Below are positions 1 to 4,896 of a stretch of 5,634 nt of DNA, piece by piece; the stretch's first letter is position 1; each line of letters opens with the position of its first letter. Source of the stretch: a bacterium. Lineage in GTDB: Bacteria > Bacteroidota > Bacteroidia > Bacteroidales > UBA932. Under the pieces are notes generated by a model that searched no databases, was not told the DNA's origin, and saw nothing but the letters and a program-made list of their open reading frames with translations. The stretch is taken from contig SFUD01000057.1 in NCBI GenBank assembly GCA_004561775.1, positions 1-5,634 on the forward strand. The letters are read 5' to 3'. Both the position numbers and the translations under genes were made by a program.

Positions 1-1
1 G

Positions 2-163
2 CGTAGGCAATCGGTGCAGATGGGCCGAGAGATTTGCGAGTGTCTGAGCAGCAATCCAATGTGGCAGCAAAGAAGAATGGGCACATATATTATCAGGTGT
101 GGCAAAGGTAGCACGCCGCTGCTGCGAGTTAGCAAATCCGGCCCAGGTGCGCCAGATTGCTAG
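2..163 (+). CDS. 3' end of an unrecognised gene (partial at left edge)
   Basis: This frame is open from the left edge to a TAG at 161-163 and gives 53 residues. It has mixed, protein-like composition, including MGREICECLSSNPMW and a probable beta-hairpin, GTYIIRCGKGSTPLLRV, followed by a short tail, SKSGPGAPDC. I do not recognise the family. The hairpin loosely recalls the last strands of C-terminal sorting domains in secreted Bacteroidetes proteins, but that resemblance is too weak to name it. Frame 1 is also open, from 7 to a stop near 109-111, but it begins just after a TAG at 4-6. The strand exactly antisense to this frame is open as well, so the choice of frame rests on composition and on the shared direction with downstream genes. 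The repeat array begins about 40 bases after the stop. Confidence 0.45.
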   Translation, partial: RRQSVQMGREICECLSSNPMWQQRRMGTYIIRCGKGSTPLLRVSKSGPGAPDC

Positions 164-200
164 CCAAACCGGAGTACTTTTCTCCGCCGTATGAGGTTTG

Positions 201-615
201 TTGCTGGCCGGGGCGCCGTGGCGGAGCTGCTGGCCGTGAGTGCCATGGCGAAGAGGATGGCGGCACCGTGGCGGAAAACCATCGGGAAGCTTTTGCTGGC
301 CGGGGCACCGTGGCAGAGCGTCTGCAGAGAGGCGGCGCTATGGCGGAGCTGCTGGCCGTGAGTGCTATGGCGAAGAGGATGGCGGCACCGTGGTTGAGAT
401 CCATCGGGAAGCTTTTGCTGGCCAGGGGCACTGTGGCGGAGATCCATCGGGAAGCTTTTGCTGGCCGGGGCGCCGTGGCAGAGCTGCTGGGCGGGGCGCC
501 GTGGCAGAGCTGCTGGCCGTGAGTGCCATGGCGAAGAGGATGGCGGCACCGTGGCGGATAGCCATCGGGAAGCTTTTGCTGGCCAGGGCGCTGCAGCGGA
601 GCACCATCGGGAAGC
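201..615 (+). repeat. GC-rich mosaic repeat array of two interleaved elements
   Basis: Two elements alternate. Element A is 48 bp and occurs at 224-271, 346-393 and 507-554. The copies match except for one C-to-T change at 366, and the core is TGGCGAAGAGGATGGCGGCA. Element B is 23 bp and occurs as four identical copies at 279-301, 401-423, 444-466 and 562-584, plus a 12-bp partial copy at 604-615. Its core is CATCGGGAAGCTTTTGC. Repeat starts at TTGCTGG fall at 201, 293, 415, 458 and 576, giving periods of 92, 122, 43 and 118 bp. A 24-bp segment at 467-490 is repeated at 493-516. Copies are nearly identical but the blocks between them are shuffled or missing. This suggests recent expansion by slippage or recombination rather than an old array. 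Confidence 0.9.
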
Positions 616-617
616 AG

Positions 618-727
618 CCACTGCCGGAAAGGAAGGAAGAGCCACTGCTGGAAAGGGGAGATACTGTTGGAAAGGAGAACCACTGCCAGAAAGGTAAGGT
701 AAGGAGTGCCACTGCCGGCAAGAAGGG
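618..727 (+). repeat. Second, shorter degenerate repeat array
   Basis: The motif CCACTGCCGGAAAGG or a variant recurs at 618, 642, 680 and 709, with a more decayed copy (TACTGTTGGAAAGG) near 662. The tails are purine-rich (GGAAGGAAGAG, GGGGAGA, GGTAAGGTAAGG). Spacing is irregular at roughly 19 to 29 bp. The array follows the last truncated copy of element B directly and ends just before the terminator. The 12-mer CAGCCACTGCCG at 615-626 reappears inside the coding repeat of the NTF2-like gene downstream. Confidence 0.7.
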
Positions 728-732
728 ATTGC

Positions 733-760
733 AGAGAGCAACGGGTTGGTCTCTTTTTTT
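733..760 (+). terminator. Probable intrinsic terminator
   Basis: AGAGA (733-737) pairs with TCTCT (750-754). After one G/G mismatch (738/749), CAA (739-741) pairs with TTG (746-748), leaving a 4-nt loop. A run of T from 754 to 760 follows. It would end a transcript coming from the left, meaning the gene that stops at 163 together with the repeat arrays, before the promoter of the next unit. The stem is only moderately stable. Confidence 0.6.
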
Positions 761-786
761 GATGCGCCCCTTATGCAAATTATTCC

Positions 787-794
787 TATATTTG
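787..794 (+). promoter_or_regulatory. Bacteroidetes-type -7 promoter element
   Basis: TATATTTG matches the TAnnTTTG consensus of the Bacteroidetes primary sigma factor. A matching upstream TTTG lies at 758-761, but its 25-base spacing is longer than the usual approximately 20, so the -33 element is poor. Transcription would begin near 800. That favours the ATG at 820 over the TTG at 799 as the start of the next gene, leaving a leader of about 20 bases. Confidence 0.55.
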
Positions 795-819
795 TAGTTT
801 GGTAGAGTTGAATTTGATT

Positions 820-1479
820 ATGACTTTGGAAGAGCGAGTAATAAGGTTGGAGGATACGGAAGCCATAAGATACCTCCAGGCAAAGTATCAGAGGTCCTTG
901 GATACCAGAGATTTTGATAGCTTGGCAGAGTGTTTTGCAGAGGATGTTGTCTCCTCGTACGGCAATGGCTCGATGTCCTACAAGGGTAAGGATGCCGTGA
1001 TGGAGTTTCTTATTGGGGCAATGACTCCAAGTATGCCCTCTACTCATCTGATACATGGTGGGGAGATAGATATTCTCTCAAGTTATGAAGCAGAGGCCAA
1101 ATGGTATTTAGAGGATTATCTTCTTCATCAGAAGTATAAGATGAAATTGCATGGCGCTGCCATCTACGAGGTAAAGTACATTAAGTTGCCTGCCGCACAA
1201 CCAGCCGCCGGGAATTCAGCCACTGCCGAGAACTCTCCCGCCGGGAATTCAGCCACTGCCGAGAACTCGCCCGCAGGTGCGGAGAGGGTTGACGGGTGCA
1301 GAGGTTGGAAGATTAGTTCCATTGGGTATAAGAGGTGTTATGAATATATGGAGATGCGCGGGCCTGTGAATCTGATTACGCTTGGAAAGAAGAGTTTTAT
1401 AAAATCTCTTAAAGAGGGTGGCGTGGCCAGGCTTGGGCGATATGGCGCAATGTTTTATAATAAGTGGTTCCGCAAGTAG
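820..1479 (+). CDS. NTF2/SnoaL-like protein resembling bile-acid 7-dehydratase BaiE
   Basis: The product is 219 residues with a SnoaL-type NTF2-like fold. The N-terminus MTLEERV and the WYLED segment strongly resemble BaiE, the 7-alpha-dehydratase of Clostridium scindens. BaiE's catalytic residues, recalled from memory as Y30, D35, H83, D106 and R146, align with Y23, D28, H76, D99 and R172 here. The first four keep one constant offset. The arginine is displaced by a net 33 residues, matching the repeat insertion at roughly residues 124-156. The basic C-terminal tail (from about residue 180) is longer than in BaiE. I chose ATG 820 because family members begin MTLEERV and the -7 element lies just upstream; TTG 799 would add seven residues. 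The stop codon abuts the start of the next gene. The fold is secure. The substrate is not: many SnoaL_4 proteins share this pattern, so another dehydratase or isomerase is possible. Confidence 0.82.
   Translation: MTLEERVIRLEDTEAIRYLQAKYQRSLDTRDFDSLAECFAEDVVSSYGNGSMSYKGKDAVMEFLIGAMTPSMPSTHLIHGGEIDILSSYEAEAKWYLEDYLLHQKYKMKLHGAAIYEVKYIKLPAAQPAAGNSATAENSPAGNSATAENSPAGAERVDGCRGWKISSIGYKRCYEYMEMRGPVNLITLGKKSFIKSLKEGGVARLGRYGAMFYNKWFRK
1208..1273 (+). repeat. In-frame 33-bp tandem repeat inside the NTF2-like gene
   Basis: Two 33-bp copies lie at 1208-1240 and 1241-1273 and differ at one base (T1236 versus G1269). A short partial third copy follows. They encode an 11-residue unit, AGNSATAENSP, at residues 130-140 and 141-151. 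The insertion sits at a predicted turn between two strands of the NTF2 fold, between the YEVKYIKL strand and WKISSIGY. Both copies contain CAGCCACTGCCG, which is also found in the intergenic array. Confidence 0.93.
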
Positions 1480-2415
1480 ATGAAGAGGTGTTTGTTGATA
1501 TATTTTACCGGAACCTTTAATACCAGGTATATCTCTAAATGGCTTGCCCAAAGGCTTGCCAAGGAGGGGTATGAGGTGACCCTCTATGAGATAGACCCGC
1601 TAAAGACGGAGCAGCTGGATTATAGCGGATATGACCTGGTGGGGTTTGGTGCGCCAATATATGGCTACAATGCTCCGTGGCCATTCCTCAAATTTGTTCT
1701 GAAACAGAAGTTCCCGAAGGGACTGCGCGCTTTTATCTATAAAAACTCCGGAGAGACAGAGCATGAGAATGATGCCTCCTCTATGTTCTTTCTGCGCAAG
1801 TTGCGCAGGAGCGGGGTAATAGTGGAGAATGAGTATCACTTCATTATGCCATACAATATACATTTCCGCTTTGACGAGAGGCTTGTGAGAGAGCAGCTGG
1901 AGATGGATGCCAAGCTTATGGAAATTCTTGTATATGAGGTTTCCAACAGAATCCCGAACATTAAAAAATATAAACTCTGGCCTAGGATAGTTACCTTCTT
2001 TGTAGCCATTCAGTTTATTGGAGGGGATATAAACTCATTCCTCTATAAGGTGCACAAGGAGCGTTGTACCAAGTGCGGGTTATGCGTAAAACAGTGCCCT
2101 ACCAAAAATATCTATATGAACAAGAGGGGAGAGGTAAAGTTTCATCACAATTGCCTTATGTGTATGAGATGCTCGCTCTATTGTCCAACGTCGGCCATAG
2201 ATATTGGCTTCCTGCAGGGTTGGAAGGTAAACGGACGATACAATTTTGCCAAGATTGCGCAGATTGAGAATAAGGAGCCCGTAATTACAGATGAGACAAC
2301 AGGTTTCTTTAAATGTTACATAGAGACCTACAACTATATAAACAGCAGGTACAAGGAGCTCTTTGGCGACAAACCTGCAGATACCTCATTCATTCACTCG
2401 TTCAAATCTATGTGA
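1480..2415 (+). CDS. EFR1-family flavodoxin-ferredoxin fusion protein
   Basis: The product is 311 residues. Residues 1-155 form a flavodoxin-like domain, with a phosphate-binding loop at FTGTFNT (9-15) and YDLVGFGAPIYGYNAPW (51-67) after the third strand. A hydrophobic link at about 168-180 leads to a ferredoxin domain with two complete [4Fe-4S] motifs: C196, C199, C202, C206 and C225, C228, C231, C235, each ending in CP. This order is that of the EFR1 flavodoxin/ferredoxin family. It should bind FMN and two clusters and move electrons in the cytoplasm; its partners are unknown. The tail (250-311) is not recognised. The ATG directly follows the TAG of the NTF2-like gene, indicating translational coupling and suggesting a shared reductive pathway, which is my inference. 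Confidence 0.9.
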   Translation: MKRCLLIYFTGTFNTRYISKWLAQRLAKEGYEVTLYEIDPLKTEQLDYSGYDLVGFGAPIYGYNAPWPFLKFVLKQKFPKGLRAFIYKNSGETEHENDASSMFFLRKLRRSGVIVENEYHFIMPYNIHFRFDERLVREQLEMDAKLMEILVYEVSNRIPNIKKYKLWPRIVTFFVAIQFIGGDINSFLYKVHKERCTKCGLCVKQCPTKNIYMNKRGEVKFHHNCLMCMRCSLYCPTSAIDIGFLQGWKVNGRYNFAKIAQIENKEPVITDETTGFFKCYIETYNYINSRYKELFGDKPADTSFIHSFKSM

Positions 2416-2418
2416 ATT

Positions 2419-3300
2419 ATGAAGATTACTCTATTTCAGCAAAATATCGTATGGGCAAATCCCGCAGAGAATAGAGAGAGGATAGATGCTCTTTTGGAGG
2501 GCAGAGCTTCTGCGGAGGGCAAAAGCGTCCTGAGTGCAGTGCCGCAAGGAACGGATCAGTGCGCAGTGCTGCAAGGAACAGACCAGTGCGCAATGCCGCA
2601 AGAGAGAGACTCGCTTGCAATACCGCCGGATACAGACCTGCTGGTGCTGCCGGAGATGTTCTCCACAGGCTTTGCAACGGAGCCTGAAGGGATAGCTGAG
2701 AGGTGCGAGGAGGGTAGGTTTGCCTCTCTGGAGTGGATGCGCGAAAGGGCTTCCCGATATGGTTTTGCCATAGCAGGCAGTATTGCAGTGGAGGAGAATG
2801 GACGCTACTATAACCGCTTCACCTTTGTAAAACCGGATGGAGAGAGCGCATTCTACAACAAACACCACCTCTTTACCTACGGCAAGGAGGACAAGCATTT
2901 TACAGCCGGTGCGGAGCATCTCCTCATAGAGTACAGAGGGGTAAGGATTATGCCTTTAATCTGCTATGACTTGCGATTCCCTATCTGGAGCAGAAACCAC
3001 GGCGAGTATGACCTTCTTATTTATGTGGCAAGTTGGCCAACATCCAGAGTGGAGGCGTGGCGCACGCTCCTAAAGGCAAGAGCCATAGAGAACCAATGCT
3101 ATGTGGTGGGCGTGAACAGAGTGGGAGAGGACCCCTCTTGCAGCTATTGCGGAGGCTCTGCGGTGATAGACCCTTACGGAAGGGTTATGGCAGAGTGCAG
3201 AGACGGCCAGGAGGAGCTGCTCTCTGTAGAGATAGATTTGGAGGTGTTAAAAGAGTTTAGAAAAAAATTCCCTGTATTGGGAGACGCTGATATATTTTAA
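2419..3300 (+). CDS. Nitrilase-superfamily omega-amidase (YafV-like)
   Basis: The product is 293 residues of the carbon-nitrogen hydrolase family. The catalytic triad is visible: E79 in VLPEMFSTGF, K148 in FYNKHHLF and C182 in LICYDLRFPIW. SWPTSR (205-210) and ARAIENQCYVVGVNR (220-234) match the YafV/Nit2-type omega-amidase branch. That branch hydrolyses alpha-ketoglutaramate and alpha-ketosuccinamate to the 2-oxoacids and ammonia, repairing products of glutamine and asparagine transamination. E. coli YafV has 256 residues. The extra length here lies almost entirely at about 30-70, between the first helix and the strand carrying E79, and consists of 9-residue repeats. The ATG is 3 bases after the previous stop. 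An association with glutamate metabolism would fit the proline genes downstream, but that is inference. Confidence 0.9.
   Translation: MKITLFQQNIVWANPAENRERIDALLEGRASAEGKSVLSAVPQGTDQCAVLQGTDQCAMPQERDSLAIPPDTDLLVLPEMFSTGFATEPEGIAERCEEGRFASLEWMRERASRYGFAIAGSIAVEENGRYYNRFTFVKPDGESAFYNKHHLFTYGKEDKHFTAGAEHLLIEYRGVRIMPLICYDLRFPIWSRNHGEYDLLIYVASWPTSRVEAWRTLLKARAIENQCYVVGVNRVGEDPSCSYCGGSAVIDPYGRVMAECRDGQEELLSVEIDLEVLKEFRKKFPVLGDADIF
2536..2643 (+). repeat. In-frame 27-bp tandem repeats inside the nitrilase gene
   Basis: Four in-phase 27-bp units lie at 2536-2562, 2563-2589, 2590-2616 and 2617-2643. They encode AVPQGTDQC, AVLQGTDQC, AMPQERDSL and AIPPDTDLL. Units 1 and 2 are nearly identical, and later units decay toward the conserved DTDLLVLPEMF segment, whose VLPEM occupies the register of a fifth unit. 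The pattern suggests that the repeats grew from the codons that lead into the catalytic-Glu strand. They replace a short loop in ordinary family members. Confidence 0.88.
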
Positions 3301-3339
3301 AGATAGCAGTTATAGGCTTATGAAGATAGCAGTTATAGG
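3300..3339 (+). repeat. 17-bp direct repeat flanking the proC start codon
   Basis: AAGATAGCAGTTATAGG occurs at 3300-3316 and again at 3323-3339, separated by CTTATG, which contains the proC ATG (3320). The second copy encodes KIAVIG, residues 2-7 of ProC. The first copy overlaps the last base of the nitrilase stop codon. The 23-bp period is not a multiple of three, so the upstream copy is out of frame and reads KIAVIGL followed by TGA overlapping the proC ATG. Confidence 0.9.
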
Positions 3340-4111
3340 TTCGGGAAATATGGGCGGCGCATTGGTTCGCGGCCTTGTGGCAAGTGGAGCTGTTGCCCCA
3401 CAAGATATTATTTGCACCGCAGCAACTCAGAAGAGTCTGGAAAAATTGCAGTCAAGGTGCCCTGGCATTGAGGTGACAACAGAGAACATTTATGCCGTAG
3501 CAAAAGCCCAGTGCATAGTGCTGGCAGTAAAGCCCTGGATTGTTCCGCAAATTGCGGCGGAGATAGCAGGCTTCATAAAGCCGGAGAGCCAATTTATTGT
3601 GAGTATGGCAGCATCGCCCTCACTGGAGGAGCTGCAGAAGCTCTTTGGAGAGAAGAGCGCAATCATAAGGGCAATACCCAACACTGCAATAGAGATATGC
3701 AAGGGAGTGACATTCCTCTCATCAACCCCGCAGATGCAGAAGAGCAGTTGGGGAGAAGAGGCAACAAGGCTCTTCTCTGCGCTTGGCGGCGTATGGTGGG
3801 TAGGCGAGAAGGAGCTTAATGCCGGAATGGCGCTTGCCTCCTGCGGAATAGCATACGCGCTAAAATATCTGAAATCTGCAACAGATGGCGGCGTGGAACT
3901 TGGACTCAAGCCTGCACTGGCAAGAGAGATAGTGGCGCAGACAATGATTGGAGCGGCCTCTCTTGTAAAGGAGAACTCCTCTTCTCCCGATGCAGAGATA
4001 GACCGTGTAACAACTCCGGGCGGACTTACAATCCGGGGACTTAATGCAATGGAGGAGAAGGGCTTTACAGCCGCCGTGCTGGCCGGCCTTAGAGGCGGCA
4101 CCATAAAGTAA
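3320..4111 (+). CDS. proC: Pyrroline-5-carboxylate reductase
   Basis: The product is 263 residues, a normal length for ProC. It reduces 1-pyrroline-5-carboxylate to L-proline with NAD(P)H, the last step of proline synthesis, in the cytoplasm. The N-terminal Rossmann domain shows GSGNMG (7-12), VKPW (70-73) and RAIPNT (117-122). The C-terminal helical dimer domain carries the P5CR signature region VTTPGGLTIRGLNAMEE (230-246). The segment ASCGIAYAL (173-181) replaces the SGSGPAY form of many bacteria, a variant I associate with Bacteroidetes. ATG 3320 puts KIAVIG at the N-terminus, as expected. The gene starts 19 bases after the nitrilase stop and ends 12 bases before proB. Confidence 0.96.
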   Translation: MKIAVIGSGNMGGALVRGLVASGAVAPQDIICTAATQKSLEKLQSRCPGIEVTTENIYAVAKAQCIVLAVKPWIVPQIAAEIAGFIKPESQFIVSMAASPSLEELQKLFGEKSAIIRAIPNTAIEICKGVTFLSSTPQMQKSSWGEEATRLFSALGGVWWVGEKELNAGMALASCGIAYALKYLKSATDGGVELGLKPALAREIVAQTMIGAASLVKENSSSPDAEIDRVTTPGGLTIRGLNAMEEKGFTAAVLAGLRGGTIK

Positions 4112-4123
4112 TTAACATAGCCT

Positions 4124-4885
4124 ATGAAACGTATTGCAATTAAAGTGGGCAGCAATGTCCTCACAAGGGACGGCAGCGTTCTGGATCACACCAGAATTTC
4201 AGCACTGGTAGATCAGATTGCCCAACTGAGGGGAAGGGGCATAGAGGTAATATTAATCTCCTCCGGTGCCGTAGCGGCCGGCAAGGGGCTCTGCCTGGCG
4301 GGAGAGCATCTGGACGATGTCTCAAAGCGGCAGCTCTACTCCGCAGTAGGTCAGGTGAAGCTGGTCTATACCTATTACGAACTCTTTAGAGAATACGGCT
4401 ATCTCTGCGGCCAGGTTCTTACAATAAAAGAGAACTTCTTTGACCCTGAGCACTATAAGAATCAGAAAAACTGTATGGAGGCAATGTTGGAGCACGGCGT
4501 CATTCCTATTGTAAATGAGAATGACACCACCTCTGTAACAGAGCTAATGTTTACAGATAACGACGAGCTTGCGGGGCTTGTAACCAGAATGACCTCTGCA
4601 GATATGCTTATTATCCTAAGCAACAGTAACGGCATCTGCAAGAGCGCGGACCAGGATGCGGAGGTTATACCAAAAGTGCTGCCATACGACAACAGCTGGA
4701 TGGAGTATATCCGCACAGACAAATCTTCTGCCGGAAGAGGAGGAATGATGAGCAAATGCAACTTTGCCGCATCGCTGGCGCGCGACGGCTACCCTGTAAT
4801 AATTGCAAATGGCAAGAGAAACAATGTGATAATAGATGTTCTGGATAATCCCGATGCCATCTGCACCAGATTTGTTACAAGATAA
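4124..4885 (+). CDS. proB: Glutamate 5-kinase, kinase domain only
   Basis: The product is 253 residues. It phosphorylates L-glutamate with ATP to give L-glutamyl 5-phosphate, the committed step of proline synthesis. Amino-acid-kinase motifs in order are KVGSNVL (7-13), SSGAVAAG (46-53), NENDT (131-135), DNDELAG (145-151) and GRGGMMSK (204-211). It ends just after ICTRF, the usual end of the kinase domain, so the C-terminal PUA domain of E. coli ProB (367 residues) is absent. This looks like a natural short form, as in Campylobacter jejuni glutamate kinase, because the stop is followed 11 bases later by the proA start with no remnant of a PUA domain. Feedback inhibition by proline, which acts on the kinase domain in this family, may persist. 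Confidence 0.95.
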   Translation: MKRIAIKVGSNVLTRDGSVLDHTRISALVDQIAQLRGRGIEVILISSGAVAAGKGLCLAGEHLDDVSKRQLYSAVGQVKLVYTYYELFREYGYLCGQVLTIKENFFDPEHYKNQKNCMEAMLEHGVIPIVNENDTTSVTELMFTDNDELAGLVTRMTSADMLIILSNSNGICKSADQDAEVIPKVLPYDNSWMEYIRTDKSSAGRGGMMSKCNFAASLARDGYPVIIANGKRNNVIIDVLDNPDAICTRFVTR

Positions 4886-4896
4886 AGAGAACTTAT

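Larger units (their letters stand above)
164..798. other. Long gene-free region of repeats, terminator and promoter
   Basis: No coding sequence is supported here. Several frames on both strands stay open because the repeats are GC-rich and contain few stop codons. The repeat periods are not multiples of three, so any single open frame reads the same DNA repeat in different frames, which protein-coding repeats would not do. The region holds two repeat arrays, then a hairpin with a T-run, then the promoter element of the downstream genes. By eye it is much richer in G and C than the flanking genes. Confidence 0.75.

Noticed and set aside
157..522. Open + strand frame through the repeat array
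   Set aside because: It consists almost only of repeat DNA, begins with TTG overlapping the upstream stop, and the repeat units shift frame within it.
279..615. CRISPR array formed by the 23-bp repeats
   Set aside because: Distances between copies are irregular (about 20 to 100 bases), the intervening DNA is itself repetitive, and no cas genes are nearby.
129..683. 184-codon - strand open frame
   Set aside because: It is antisense repeat DNA with frame-shifting repeat units; stop codons are scarce simply because of composition.
758..761. TTTG as the -33 element
   Set aside because: The 25-base spacing to the -7 element is longer than usual, and the bases belong to the terminator T-run.
240..797. 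Long + strand open frame of 185 codons
   Set aside because: The same DNA repeat is read successively in all three frames (RGWRHRGG, YGEEDGG, MAKRMAAPW), so it is not a coherent protein; it also runs through the terminator and promoter.
799..819. TTG at 799 as the start of the NTF2-like gene
   Set aside because: It lies only 5 bases after the -7 element, near the expected transcription start, and family members begin at MTLEERV, which is ATG 820.
160..1056. 298-codon - strand open frame
   Set aside because: It is antisense to the repeat array and to the well-supported NTF2-like gene, and its composition is biased Ala/Ser/Pro/Arg from the GC-rich repeats.
3490..4164. 224-codon - strand frame opposite proC
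   Set aside because: It is a shadow of proC, which has full family motifs and correct length.
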